64,000 bases of DNA from Myxosarcina sp. GI1 (lineage in GTDB: Bacteria > Cyanobacteriota > Cyanobacteriia > Cyanobacteriales > Xenococcaceae). Location of the stretch: contig NZ_JRFE01000024.1 in the NCBI RefSeq assembly GCF_000756305.1, positions 355,621 to 419,620 of the forward strand. Reading direction: 5' to 3'. The position numbers were made by a program, and so were the translations under genes. The notes below the pieces were generated by a model. The model was not told where the DNA came from and did no database searches. It saw nothing but the letters and a program-made list of their open reading frames with translations. Shown one piece after another: positions 45,487-54,586 of this stretch. The first letter of the stretch is position 1; each line of letters opens with the position of its first letter.

Positions 45487-46917
45487 TCAAATAACTGAAG
45501 CGAGTTTAATCGTCAAATCTTCTTGAATTTTTCCTACACGTAAACAGTGTATGTTATCTCCATAATATTTCTCGGTTGTGTCTTCTTCCTCGGCAATTAT
45601 CAAGACCAACAAGGGAACATTTAATGTTTGCAAATGATTGACCAAGTTTTTTCTAGCTTCATCCCAAGCCAGCAGAATGCAAATACAGCCACTCAACAGC
45701 GATACTCTACTTAATACCGTCTGAGTAAGTCGATCGAACTGGCGATCGCCACAGGCACTAACGCCAGCCAAAATTTCTAACATTTTCTCGGCATTTCCCA
45801 ACCCTCTGCCAGCAGTAAAACAGTATGCCTCTTGACCGACAAACATCAAATCTAATAAAGATTCTTGAGTTTGAAAATCGCAGGCAAATGAAGCTGCAAC
45901 AGAGATTGCTTCTTCCAAAATTTTATTTTCCTGGTGCAGAGATGGAGGCTGGAGATTTTCTCGTCTTTTAGAATTTGAGTCAAACACTGGCGAAGAATTT
46001 TTCCCAACCGATACGCTTTTTTTAGTCAAAAAAGTATCTAAAATTAGGGCGTGTCGCACAAAATATTCATTTTGCTCTTCTTTAATAACTGGTTTATCGG
46101 TTTTTGCCCAACTTCTCCAATGTATTTTACGTAGGGGATCTCCTGGGCGATAATCTCTCAAAGAGACAAATTCTTCTGAATCACCTACCGAAGAGGTGAG
46201 AGCAACATCTCCAGATTGGGCACTTCTGCCGCCAGAAAGTCTGAGCGGTGGTAACTGATATCTTTTGGGTAAAATCAGCAATGATTGCGCTAAAGAGACA
46301 GTTTTAAAGGCGTTAAATATCCCAAAAGGATCGGGGCGGGCAACAGTAACTCCTGTAAGTCTCATTGAGCCTCGATGACAAGGTTCTAACTCGACCGTGA
46401 CTTTAGTTTTACCATCTGGTAGCATCGTAGGTATGTCTACTGTTTTAGCAGTCGCTTTACGCTGGCGGGCGATCGCTTTTAACCATTGGTAATACAATAA
46501 ACTTAGAGAAATAAAGCGATGTTTTTTACGCTCTAGCCGCAGCATTTGCTTGAATTGAGCATAGTTGGGACGAGGATCGGCAAAATTTTCTAATAATTTC
46601 AGTCCCGATTGCTTTTTATTGGTTCGATTGTAGATAAAAATTGGATATTGCAGTTTAGACCCCACAGTGGCAAATCGGGGTAAAATGCGTTCGGCACTAA
46701 AACGATAGCGAAAACGCAGACTGTAAATTATAGCCACGATCGCCATTGCTAATAACAGCATAAATATTTGCGCTGCTCTAGTCTGTTTGGTATCTAGTCC
46801 AACCAATGCAGAAAGAGCGATTAAAACCAGTACTCCCCAACCAATAGTAGTAAAGCGTCTAGTTGCCCATTGTTGAACGGCGTAGAGCGAGCAAAACAAA
46901 CGATAGATAAATTTCAT
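45487..46917 (-). CDS. DUF58 domain protein
   Basis: 476 residues. Two N-terminal membrane helices (about 20-38 and 46-65) are followed by a beta region and the DUF58 signature SLRDYRPGDPLRKIHWRSWAKTDKPVIKE near residue 250. A vWA-like C-terminal half then follows (HALILDTFLTKK, CILLAWDEARKNLVNHLQTL). DUF58 proteins partner with MoxR ATPases and sit in the membrane with a vWA-like domain in the cytoplasm; they are implicated in stress and cofactor or complex assembly. The moxR gene ends one base upstream on the same strand, so the pair is a classic operon. Confidence 0.92.
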   Translation of the reverse strand: MKFIYRLFCSLYAVQQWATRRFTTIGWGVLVLIALSALVGLDTKQTRAAQIFMLLLAMAIVAIIYSLRFRYRFSAERILPRFATVGSKLQYPIFIYNRTNKKQSGLKLLENFADPRPNYAQFKQMLRLERKKHRFISLSLLYYQWLKAIARQRKATAKTVDIPTMLPDGKTKVTVELEPCHRGSMRLTGVTVARPDPFGIFNAFKTVSLAQSLLILPKRYQLPPLRLSGGRSAQSGDVALTSSVGDSEEFVSLRDYRPGDPLRKIHWRSWAKTDKPVIKEEQNEYFVRHALILDTFLTKKSVSVGKNSSPVFDSNSKRRENLQPPSLHQENKILEEAISVAASFACDFQTQESLLDLMFVGQEAYCFTAGRGLGNAEKMLEILAGVSACGDRQFDRLTQTVLSRVSLLSGCICILLAWDEARKNLVNHLQTLNVPLLVLIIAEEEDTTEKYYGDNIHCLRVGKIQEDLTIKLASVI

Positions 46918-46918
46918 A

Positions 46919-47881
46919 TTACGCAGGAACGGAAACGGTATTGAGAATTTCTTCTACTGTGTTTTCGGCAGTTACACCTGAAAAACGAGCTTGAGACTCC
47001 ATAACCAAACGATGGGCAATTGCCGCTACCGCTAACTCGCGGACGTGTTCTGGAGTAACGAATTCTGATTCATTAAATAAAGCCAAAGCCTGAGACAACT
47101 TCATTAACGCTAAAGAAGCTCTGGGACTAGCTCCCAACAAGACTCCTGGTGCAGAACGGGTAGCACTGACAATATCTACTACATAACGTTGAATAGCTGG
47201 GCTAATTCTAATCTTCTTAGTTTGCTGTTTGAGGGCGATCGCTTCTTCTAGAGAAACGCAAGGTTCGATGCGATCGATTGGCTGACTTTGCAAGCGGTCT
47301 GAAAGAACTTGTACTTCAGTTTCTGGCTCAATATACCCCAAGCTAAATTTAATAGCGAAGCGATCCATTTGGGCTTCGGGTAGGGGATAGGTGCCGTGAG
47401 AACCTACAGGATTTTGGGTGGCAATGGTAAAAAAGAGGTCTTTTAACTTTTTTATTTGTCCATCGACACTTACTTGTGATTCCGCCATTGCTTCTAACAG
47501 TGCCGATTGGGTTCTCGGTGAAGCACGATTGATTTCATCTACTAAAACGATGTTGGCAAAAATCGGACCTTCATGAAAATGAAACAGGCGATCGCGGCGA
47601 TCGAAAATTGAAACCCCTAAAATATCGGAAGGTAAAAGATCTGGGGTAAACTGAATACGTTTGAATGAAGCGTCGATAGATAAAGCCAGGGCTTTAGCTA
47701 AGGTAGTTTTACCAGTGCCAGGATAGTCTTCTAACAATACATGACCGCCACTGGCAAAGGCAGCTAGCAGCTTGGCGATCGCTGCCGATTGTCCTTTAAC
47801 TACTTTTTGAATATTGTCAGATATTTTTTGATAAATTGCTTTACCAGATTGGGTAACGGTAGGGTAATCAGCTTTGGTCAT
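46919..47881 (-). CDS. MoxR family AAA+ ATPase
   Basis: 320 residues. Walker A reads EDYPGTGKTTLAKALA, Walker B IVLVDEINRASPRTQSALLEAM with the DEIN core, and sensor 1 FFTIATQNPVGSHGTYPLPEAQMDRF. The C-terminal lid carries LLGASPRASLALMKLSQALAL. MoxR proteins act as chaperones that load metals or remodel partner vWA proteins. The DUF58 partner follows within one base, so the two are translationally coupled. ATG at 47881. Confidence 0.95.
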   Translation of the reverse strand: MTKADYPTVTQSGKAIYQKISDNIQKVVKGQSAAIAKLLAAFASGGHVLLEDYPGTGKTTLAKALALSIDASFKRIQFTPDLLPSDILGVSIFDRRDRLFHFHEGPIFANIVLVDEINRASPRTQSALLEAMAESQVSVDGQIKKLKDLFFTIATQNPVGSHGTYPLPEAQMDRFAIKFSLGYIEPETEVQVLSDRLQSQPIDRIEPCVSLEEAIALKQQTKKIRISPAIQRYVVDIVSATRSAPGVLLGASPRASLALMKLSQALALFNESEFVTPEHVRELAVAAIAHRLVMESQARFSGVTAENTVEEILNTVSVPA

Positions 47882-47954
47882 TGGTTAGTTATGGAAACAA
47901 ATCGGTTAAACCGATTATTCCCATTTTTGACCGCAATCTAACGATTTTGTATGA

Positions 47955-48875
47955 CTAAAATGGAATATCGCGCTCGATTCCATAATCTTTTCTTGAAGTT
48001 ATTGGCGACCAAATTTCTTCAGTACTAGGATCGAGGTCAAATCTGCCTGTTTGAAAAAATAAAAGTCTAACTCTATCTTTCTCTAATTGCTCTGGTTCGG
48101 CATAGGCTTTGTATAAAAGTTTATTTTCATGCCAAAAAAAATCAGATTTACAGATTAATTTTCCTAAATCTTCATCTCTTCTTTCAAACCAACTCATATT
48201 CAGTTCTTTCCACTCAGACCAAGCTTTATCTCTTATTTCTTTTTCATCACTTTGATAAAGTAATTCAAGTTCTTCCTCTCGTTTTTGTTTTTCTCTTTCA
48301 TTAAAAATGCTACTAACACTGCCAGCCCATTGAAATTCTCTAGGAACCTCTATTAAAGAAAAATTTTTGTATCCTTTAGATTCTTGAATACGTTTTGTAT
48401 AAAATCGTATATATTCCATATAATCTGAATCGAGATAGCCTGAAGCCAGAGTTCGCCCTGAAGAATTAGCTTCTATCAAAACTCCCCAGTATCTCTGTAA
48501 GACTGTATTGTGAAAAGCATCGAACTTCTGTTGTGATGCCAATCTTGCGAGTAAAGGTAGCTTTGTTTTTTTTGCTCTGCGACAGAATAGTTCAGAAGGG
48601 AATGCCTTGATAACTGACCAGCCATAATTACCAATAGATATAGCGATAACTTTTAAGTAAGACATTATTTCCCAAGGACTTGAGCATAATGTTTGAATTA
48701 GCAGCTTATCATTTTGAGGTAATGGAGGTTTTGGAATTTGTCGATATCCTTCTTGACCTAAAAGATTAATAATGGCTACTTCAACTAAATTTAAGTTATT
48801 AGAATTTACACATACCGAATGATTGTTGTAGCTGAATCTTGTAAACTCGTACTCTAAATCTAAAGTCATAGCCAT
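47955..48875 (-). CDS. Hypothetical protein, 306 aa
   Basis: Soluble, rich in Trp, Glu, Lys and aromatic residues. It has no recognised domain. FLRGFWRR-type motifs are absent; there is a charged helical segment (EREKQKREEELELLYQSDEKE) and an N-terminal region with NNHSVCVNSNNLNL. No HIP1 octamer occurs in 921 bp, unlike the neighbours, which suggests possible acquisition from elsewhere. It lies 73 bp upstream of the MoxR gene, same strand, and could be cotranscribed. No function is proposed. Confidence 0.6.
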   Translation of the reverse strand: MAMTLDLEYEFTRFSYNNHSVCVNSNNLNLVEVAIINLLGQEGYRQIPKPPLPQNDKLLIQTLCSSPWEIMSYLKVIAISIGNYGWSVIKAFPSELFCRRAKKTKLPLLARLASQQKFDAFHNTVLQRYWGVLIEANSSGRTLASGYLDSDYMEYIRFYTKRIQESKGYKNFSLIEVPREFQWAGSVSSIFNEREKQKREEELELLYQSDEKEIRDKAWSEWKELNMSWFERRDEDLGKLICKSDFFWHENKLLYKAYAEPEQLEKDRVRLLFFQTGRFDLDPSTEEIWSPITSRKDYGIERDIPF

Positions 48876-48926
48876 ATCTTAAGTCAAAATACCTATTAGA
48901 TTAGTGCAGATAGCAGTATACCCCTA

Positions 48927-49946
48927 TTACTCGATCGCCAAATTTCCTTCACCCTCTACCACTTCTCCAATTTGAAAAGCGGTGATTTGTTGTGTTTCTA
49001 GGTAAGCAATTGTTGAAGATACAGAGTCGGGAGGAACAATTACCACAAACCCAACACCTAAATTGAATGTATTTAACATTGTTTCTTGAGTTAAACTGCC
49101 AGCATCAGACAGCCATTGAAAAATAGGTGGAATTTGCCAATTAAGATTTATTTTGAGCGATCGCCCTGCGGGTAAACAACGGGGTAAATTTTCTGGCAAA
49201 CCACCGCCAGTAATATGCGCCATACCCCGAATTTCAATTCCTTGCCGCAGTAATTCTAAAATTGGTTTTACATAGATACGTGTTGGGGTAATCAGTTCTT
49301 CGCCAATAGTTTTACCGCCTAAAATCTCTGGCGCGTAATCCCAATTTAGCCGTTGAGATTCGACAATTTTGCGTACTAAGCTAAAACCGTTGCTGTGAAC
49401 CCCAGAACTAGCTAGCGTGATCGCTACATCGCCAAGTTGAATTTGCGAACCGTCTATTAATTTGCTTTTCTCTACTACCCCAACACAAAAACCCGCCAGA
49501 TCGTATTCACCAAGCTGGTAAAAACCAGGCATTTCGGCAGTTTCACCCCCCAATAAAGCACAACCACTCATCCGACAGCCTGCGGCAATTCCTCTAACTA
49601 CCTCGGCTAGCTGCTGAGAGTTTAGTTTGCCCGTAGCTAAATAATCCAGAAAAAATAATGGTTCTGCACCACTAGTCAAAATATCATTGACGCACATTGC
49701 CACCAAATCTATACCAACCGTATCGTGGCGATCGAGTACTTGAGCTAGCTTCAGTTTGGTTCCTACTCCATCGGTACCCGATACCATTACGGGTTCCTGG
49801 TATCCCAATGGCATTTGAAAACAGCCGCTAAATCCTCCTAACGCACCCAAAACTTCAGGGCGTTTGGTGCTTTCTACGTCTTGGCGAATTTGAGTAACAA
49901 AAGAACGTCCTGCTTCAACATCTACACCAGCTTCTTTATAGTCCAT
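48927..49946 (-). CDS. purM: Phosphoribosylformylglycinamidine cyclo-ligase
   Basis: 339 residues, the standard length. Signatures are [78 protein letters not shown] and [15 protein letters not shown], covering the dimer interface and ATP-binding loop. PurM closes the imidazole ring to give aminoimidazole ribotide in purine synthesis. ATG at 49946; divergent from ndhO. No other purine gene is in the window. Confidence 0.97.
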   Translation of the reverse strand: MDYKEAGVDVEAGRSFVTQIRQDVESTKRPEVLGALGGFSGCFQMPLGYQEPVMVSGTDGVGTKLKLAQVLDRHDTVGIDLVAMCVNDILTSGAEPLFFLDYLATGKLNSQQLAEVVRGIAAGCRMSGCALLGGETAEMPGFYQLGEYDLAGFCVGVVEKSKLIDGSQIQLGDVAITLASSGVHSNGFSLVRKIVESQRLNWDYAPEILGGKTIGEELITPTRIYVKPILELLRQGIEIRGMAHITGGGLPENLPRCLPAGRSLKINLNWQIPPIFQWLSDAGSLTQETMLNTFNLGVGFVVIVPPDSVSSTIAYLETQQITAFQIGEVVEGEGNLAIE

Positions 49947-50121
49947 GAGTAATTTTGCTCAAACCAGAATTACAGTTAGAATAATTTGTTTTTAGATCGT
50001 ACGGTTTTTTATCAGTTTACAGGTTGGAGATAGTTAGTTGATGTCTGCAAAATTTTTAAGAGTTTGTCTCTGTTTTCTGAATTAAGAGATAATAATGAAT
50101 TGTCGTTCGATTGTAAAAAAA

Positions 50122-50346
50122 ATGGCAGATAAACTAAAAAAAGGCGCGTTAGTACATGTAGTTAAAGAAAAAATCGAAAATAGTGTGGAAGCTTTGGCTA
50201 GCGATCGCACTTTACCCAGCTACATTTTTGAGAGCAAAGGGGAAATTTTAGAAATGGACGATGATGAAGAATATGCTTTGGTAAAGTTTTACGTTCCTAC
50301 CCCTAACGTTTGGTTGCGCCTAGAGCAACTCGAACTGGCAGAATAG
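50122..50346 (+). CDS. ndhO: NAD(P)H-quinone oxidoreductase subunit O
   Basis: 74 residues from the ATG at 50122 (MADKLKKGALVHVVKEKIEN); an upstream ATG at 50095 would add nine residues not seen in the family. Diagnostic motifs are YIFESKGEILEMDDDEEYALVKFYVPTPNVWLRLEQLE, nearly as in known NdhO. NdhO is a small peripheral subunit of the cyanobacterial NDH-1 complex that acts in photosystem I cyclic electron flow. It lies about 150 bp upstream of pgk on the same strand. Confidence 0.93.
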   Translation: MADKLKKGALVHVVKEKIENSVEALASDRTLPSYIFESKGEILEMDDDEEYALVKFYVPTPNVWLRLEQLELAE

Positions 50347-50499
50347 ATTTACGCTACGCAAATGCACTACAAAGACTTTTCTTAGTGCAACTCCTCTGGT
50401 AGATTAATCCTAAGACCCAATAGTTAAGTTTTTTATCTTTGGGTCGGATTTAATTTTTGTTACTCCACAACAACCACAGGCAACAGGAGGAAAGTAATA

Positions 50500-51699
50500 G
50501 TGGCTAAAAAGACCGTAGCGAGTTTGACAGAGGCAGATGTAGCAGGCAAAAGAGTTCTAGTAAGGGCTGATTTTAATGTGCCTCTCGACGATAGTGGCAA
50601 TATTTCCGACGATACCCGCATTAAAGCCGCTCTACCTACAATCGAAGATTTGATTGGTAAAGGTGGAAAAGTAATTTTGTGCAGCCATATGGGTCGTCCT
50701 AAAGGACAAGTTAAAGAAGAACTGCGCTTAACTCCTGTTGCCAAAAGACTTTCAGAATTGCTGGGAATCGAAGTTATTAAATGCGACGATTGTATTGGCG
50801 AGGAAGTTAAATCCGCAGTAGATTCTCTAGAAAATGGTCAGGTGGTTTTGCTCGAAAACCTGCGTTTTCATAAAGGAGAAACTAGCAACGATCCCGAATT
50901 TGCCAAACAGTTAGCTGCCAATGCCGATCTATATGTCAACGATGCCTTTGGTACGGCACATCGCGCTCATGCTTCGACTGAAGGCGTAACCAAACACCTC
51001 AGTCCTTGTGTTGGTGGTTATTTAATCGAAAAAGAACTAGACTACCTGCAAAATGCAGTTAATAATCCCCAAAATCCTCTGGCGGCAATTATTGGCGGTT
51101 CTAAGGTTTCTAGCAAAATTGGCGTGATCGAAACTCTAATAGAAAAATGCGACAAACTGCTAATTGGCGGCGGCATGATTTTTACTTTTTATAAAGCTCG
51201 CGGTATGAGCGTCGGTAATTCCTTGGTAGAAGAAGACAAGCTAGAACTGGCAAAATCTTTAGAAGCCAAAGCTAAAGAACAAGGTGTTGACTTTTTGTTG
51301 CCAACTGATGTCGTTATTGCCGATAATTTTGCTGCTGATGCTAACTCGAAAGTAGTTAGCGTAGAAGAAATTCCCGATGGCTGGATGGGGTTAGATATCG
51401 GTCCCGACTCTGTTAAAGTCTTTCAAGAGGCTCTAGCAGACTGTAACTCGGTAATTTGGAACGGTCCTATGGGAGTGTTTGAGTTTGAAAAGTTTGCCAA
51501 AGGTACAGAGGCGATCGCCAATACCCTGGCAGATAAATCAGATGCCGTTACTATAATCGGTGGTGGCGATTCGGTTGCAGCCGTAGAAAAAGTCGGTGTA
51601 GCCTCTAAGATGAGCCATATTTCTACTGGTGGCGGTGCTAGCTTAGAATTACTTGAAGGAAAGCAACTACCAGGCATTGTCGCTTTAGACGACGAATAA
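50500..51699 (+). CDS. pgk: Phosphoglycerate kinase
   Basis: 399 residues, GTG start at 50500 preceded by AGGAGG at proper spacing, which fixes it. Signatures: [50 protein letters not shown], the hinge region, [19 protein letters not shown] and [13 protein letters not shown] for nucleotide binding, plus [17 protein letters not shown] near the C terminus. It catalyses the reversible ATP-forming step of glycolysis and the ATP-consuming step of the Calvin cycle. A strong terminator follows. Confidence 0.97.
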   Translation: MAKKTVASLTEADVAGKRVLVRADFNVPLDDSGNISDDTRIKAALPTIEDLIGKGGKVILCSHMGRPKGQVKEELRLTPVAKRLSELLGIEVIKCDDCIGEEVKSAVDSLENGQVVLLENLRFHKGETSNDPEFAKQLAANADLYVNDAFGTAHRAHASTEGVTKHLSPCVGGYLIEKELDYLQNAVNNPQNPLAAIIGGSKVSSKIGVIETLIEKCDKLLIGGGMIFTFYKARGMSVGNSLVEEDKLELAKSLEAKAKEQGVDFLLPTDVVIADNFAADANSKVVSVEEIPDGWMGLDIGPDSVKVFQEALADCNSVIWNGPMGVFEFEKFAKGTEAIANTLADKSDAVTIIGGGDSVAAVEKVGVASKMSHISTGGGASLELLEGKQLPGIVALDDE

Positions 51700-51769
51700 A
51701 ATATCAAAAAAGAGCTATAAGCCATAAGCTTTAAGCTTTCTGTCAAACTAAATCTTTAATTTAATCTTG

Positions 51770-51798
51770 CCTGCAAATTATTAGTTTGCAGGTTTTTT
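51770..51798 (+). terminator. Rho-independent terminator of pgk
   Basis: CCTGCAAA (51770-51777), a 7-nt loop, TTTGCAGG (51785-51792), then six T. It lies about 70 bp after the pgk stop. Confidence 0.9.
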
Positions 51799-51988
51799 AG
51801 TGTTTATATGAAATCCAAAAATGAATGCTACATTCAGAGCTCCGCATCTCCCCGTCAGCCTTTGATAGCAAACTTTTACTTATCGATATGGTGCAATATT
51901 ACTACATTTATAAGATCGCGATCGCACCTTCGTAGCTCGATTGAAGTTTATATTGACTTCATAAAACCTTCATTTAAATAAAGTTAAC

Positions 51989-52465
51989 GTGATTAAATAT
52001 TTACTAGCACTGGTTATATTACTCGGATCGAGTACGGCTGCTACTGCCAAAAGAGTGGGAGCTAAAGGTAATTATCTTTGTTTGGCAGCTAAAATCAATA
52101 AGCGCATTCAAGAGTTACAGCCAATGTTTTATGGAAAAGAAGCACAGGTAGAGGCTGTTTACTGTAATAGTGTAAAAGGCGACTATATCGTTCTTAAAGA
52201 AAATCAAGGCAATATAACTGTATTTACCGATGTAGAAACAACTGACGGTTTAATTGTCGGTGAAACGGACGGAAGAGAAATTATCATTCAACCTGAAACG
52301 GATATTTACAAACTAGACGACGAGTACTCTAAGTTTAACCAATCTATAGTTGCTACAAATGTAGAACAATTAACGCCAGTGGGAGAAAACTCTAGCGTTG
52401 GTAATGCAAGTAACAATACCAATAATACAAAAAATAATGCACCTGGTGATGTCTATGCTGACTAA
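51989..52465 (+). CDS. Hypothetical exported protein, 158 aa
   Basis: GTG start at 51989. A signal peptide occupies residues 1-20 (KYLLALVILLGSSTAATA). The mature part has two Cys (LCLAAK and VYCNSVK) that could form a disulfide, a beta-rich middle with EGNITVFT-like strands, and a C-terminal Asn/Asp-rich tail (NNTNNTKNN). No family recognised. It probably acts in the periplasm. The carotenoid protein gene starts 200 bp downstream on the same strand. Confidence 0.6.
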   Translation: MIKYLLALVILLGSSTAATAKRVGAKGNYLCLAAKINKRIQELQPMFYGKEAQVEAVYCNSVKGDYIVLKENQGNITVFTDVETTDGLIVGETDGREIIIQPETDIYKLDDEYSKFNQSIVATNVEQLTPVGENSSVGNASNNTNNTKNNAPGDVYAD

Positions 52466-52665
52466 AGATTTTAGTTAGTAGCTCATCAATAAACTTATTT
52501 TATGCTACACGCTGTTACTATAACTCAACCAAATTATCATCCTCCCCCAAGTGACAGAACTTCGCAATTTGTTTTTGTTGGCAATGTCTATCTAACGGTA
52601 ATTTAGCCTCAGTAATTCTTTTACTAGTCTGTTAATGACAACAATCGCAATTATTGAGGTAATTT

Positions 52666-52761
52666 ATGACCTACATAACTCTTGAAAGTATTAAACAACC
52701 ACTCGAAGAATTTAATAAATTTGATACCGATACCAAACTAGCCTTGCTTTGGTACGGCTAA
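52666..52761 (+). pseudogene. Helical carotenoid protein gene, 5' part (interrupted by IS630)
   Basis: ATG at 52666 opens MTYITLESIKQPLEEFNKFD, followed by TDTKLALLWYG and then TAA, where the first two bases of a codon join the IS end. LALLWYG aligns with the LALIWFAY of the orange carotenoid protein N-terminal domain. Removing the IS and one TA continues the frame as YLDLKENLDPAP, so the broken codon is the Tyr (residue 32) that aligns with OCP Tyr44. HCPs are single-domain carotenoid-binding proteins that quench singlet oxygen or, in some clades, phycobilisomes. Confidence 0.9.
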
Positions 52762-52768
52762 ACCGCAT

Positions 52769-53617
52769 CTACTTTGAAAACCGTAGTTTTTCTTCTTCTG
52801 GATCGAGGTGTTTTTTAACCCACAAGCGATCGCTTAAAAACAGTGGAGTAGTATTAATTAGATGCTGAAAATCAGCAACAGCAGAAATTAACTCTTGTTG
52901 TTGGTCATAACAAACATGATAAGTTATGTCTTCTCTGAGCCATTGCCAAAGATGTTCGACAGGCATAAAATCTGGGCTATAGCCAGGTAATTGTAGAAGA
53001 TGGATGTCCATTGCTGATGCTGCCTCGGTGACCACTTTAGCACGATGATATGGTGCGCCATCCCAAACCACAGTTATTTGTTGCTGGGGAAATTCGACTC
53101 GCAACTTTTTGAGAACATCAATGGTATTAATTTTCTCTGCTTTCTCATAAGGAAAAATTCTGGTTTGCGCCTGATTATAGAGGTAAACACCATAAAAAGA
53201 GACTTTCTTTCTTCCAGGAGAACTAGAGCTGACCCAAAACCTTTCTCCCCGAATTGACCAACCGTAACCTTCATCGGTATCTAAATGTATATGGGCTTCA
53301 TCAATATAGATAATTAATCGCTTTTGATGAAGTGCATCCTCTAATAATTCAGTAATTTGTTCGACAAATTCAGCTCTTTTGGCGGTATTGCCTTTATTAA
53401 GCAACTTCTTCGCTTTCTTCCAGGAAAAACCCATCTGCTTAAGAGTTTTTCTGACTGTCTCTCGACAACAATTTATCTTCCACTTCTGTTTCAGCCAGTG
53501 GACGAATCTTTTTAACGTCCAACGTGGAAACCCTTGAGATTTCCTCCCTCTTTCTTGTGGTGCTAATGCTGACCTTAAAAGAGCTTTCTGGATTTGATTC
53601 CCTAAATCTTTTCGCAC
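52769..53617 (-). CDS. IS630 transposase, second ORF (DDE catalytic domain)
   Basis: 282 residues. The DDE triad is clear: Asp in RLIIYIDEAHIHLDTDEGYGW, Asp in ITVVWDGAPYHRAK and Glu in DFMPVEHLWQWLRED. The N-terminal part is a second helix-turn-helix (CCRETVRKTLKQMGFSWKKAK). It overlaps the first ORF by 16 bp. A run of seven T in the overlap (CCCTTTTTTTCCG on the minus strand) would let a -1 slip fuse the two into one transposase, as known for cyanobacterial IS630 elements. Its stop lies inside the right-hand part of the IS as read on the plus strand. Confidence 0.92.
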   Translation of the reverse strand: MRKDLGNQIQKALLRSALAPQERGRKSQGFPRWTLKRFVHWLKQKWKINCCRETVRKTLKQMGFSWKKAKKLLNKGNTAKRAEFVEQITELLEDALHQKRLIIYIDEAHIHLDTDEGYGWSIRGERFWVSSSSPGRKKVSFYGVYLYNQAQTRIFPYEKAEKINTIDVLKKLRVEFPQQQITVVWDGAPYHRAKVVTEAASAMDIHLLQLPGYSPDFMPVEHLWQWLREDITYHVCYDQQQELISAVADFQHLINTTPLFLSDRLWVKKHLDPEEEKLRFSK

Positions 53618-53883
53618 CGTTTCGGAAAAAAAGGGTTTCTTCCTCCCGTTCTTTGATACTCGACGGCTTTGAGACCTTCTTGATTATAACGATGCACCCA
53701 TTCCATTACTGTTTGGGGATTTCTTCGGGTTTGTTCCCCTACCTTTGTAGCACTTTTCCCTTCACTAATTTCATACAATGCCATCAGTCTCTCTCTTGTT
53801 CGAGGATGTTTGGCAGCCAATGCCTCTGTTCTTAATAACTCTTTGCTTTGATTCCAACGAGCGTAATCTACTTTTAACATCAA
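53602..53883 (-). CDS. IS630 transposase, first ORF (helix-turn-helix)
   Basis: 93 residues, ATG at 53883. The HTH is EGKSATKVGEQTRRNPQTVMEWVHRYNQEGLKAVEY, which recognises IS ends. Its C terminus, GGRNPFFPKRCEKI, includes the T-rich slip site. It needs -1 frameshifting to join the catalytic ORF, which starts at an alternative GTG. It lies 77 bp from the right-hand end of the element. Confidence 0.9.
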   Translation of the reverse strand: MMLKVDYARWNQSKELLRTEALAAKHPRTRERLMALYEISEGKSATKVGEQTRRNPQTVMEWVHRYNQEGLKAVEYQRTGGRNPFFPKRCEKI

Positions 53884-53960
53884 ATCGATCTTATTTTTCT
53901 TCTCTTAATCAGCCTATTTGATTTTGAGCCAAAACTCCAGTTTTCAAACTGGACGGGGTT

Positions 53961-54332
53961 TATTTAGATCTTAAAGAAAATCTCGATCCCGCACCTGCTT
54001 CTGATGTCGATACTTTGGGACACACTTTATTCGATAAAGTAAAGGCTATGTCCTCAGAAGAACAGCTACAGGTACAAAGAGACATTGTTGAGAGCAAAGA
54101 TACACCAATTTCTCATGAATATGGCGCATTAAGTTCTAGTGGCGAGTTAGAATTTTGGTTATTACTAGCACAGGGAATGGAAAAAAATACAATTATTAAC
54201 CTTCCTGATGATTACGTTTTGCCCGAAAAAACCAATAATTTTGTCGAGATGATTAAGGAACTCGACTTTGAAGAACGAGTTAACTTTACCCGCAACGCTA
54301 TCGAACCAATGGGACTCAAGCGATCTGTTTGA
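53961..54332 (+). pseudogene. Helical carotenoid protein gene, 3' part
   Basis: Continuing from the second TA, the frame reads YLDLKENLDPAPASDVDTLG, then HTLFDKVKAMSSEEQLQVQRDI. ELEFWLLLAQGMEKN contains the Trp that aligns with OCP Trp110, a carotenoid contact, and it ends ARNAIEPMGLKRS-like. Joined to the 5' part it gives 154 residues, slightly shorter than typical HCPs of about 165. As it stands it has no start of its own; a GTG or ATG internal start is possible but would lack the first helices. Confidence 0.88.
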
Positions 54333-54426
54333 GACTTTAACTCAATTTGAGCTAAAGATGCTGCAAGCAATCTAACTGCGACACATTAGAAAATTCGGTA
54401 TCTTTAGACATAACTCTTTAATTTAT

Positions 54427-54477
54427 AATAGGCGCGATCGCTTTTTAAGTAATATATCTATTGCGATCGCGCCTATT
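54427..54477. repeat. Long inverted repeat with a HIP1 site in each arm
   Basis: AATAGGCGCGATCGC (54427-54441) is exactly complementary to GCGATCGCGCCTATT (54463-54477), with a 21-nt A+T-rich loop. A T-rich tract follows loosely. It lies 95 bp beyond the carotenoid protein stop and could act as a terminator or transcript stabiliser. Confidence 0.8.
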
Positions 54478-54586
54478 TGTTATTTCTTAATTTGCTAATT
54501 ATTCAAAATGTATCGCCGATTGCATTAGTTTTTTAAATTTAACTTTTAACTGAATACAGTATGCGTAGTTAGAAGTTATTGTTTTT

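Larger units (their letters stand above)
52761..53960 (-). mobile_element. IS630-family insertion sequence, 1,200 bp, TA target duplication
   Basis: Two overlapping minus-strand ORFs encode a DDE transposase. The left end starts AACCGCATC and the right end, inward, starts AACCCCGTC; TTTGAAAAC is shared 13 bp in, so the termini form imperfect inverted repeats of about 25 bp. A TA lies on each side (52759-52760 and 53961-53962), the known IS630 target duplication. The element interrupts the carotenoid protein gene. The transposase ORFs look intact apart from the frameshift, so recent insertion is plausible. Confidence 0.93.

Noticed and set aside
52502-52606. 34-codon frame upstream of the carotenoid protein gene
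   Set aside because: No hydrophobic or repeat pattern and no ribosome-binding site; chance is likely.
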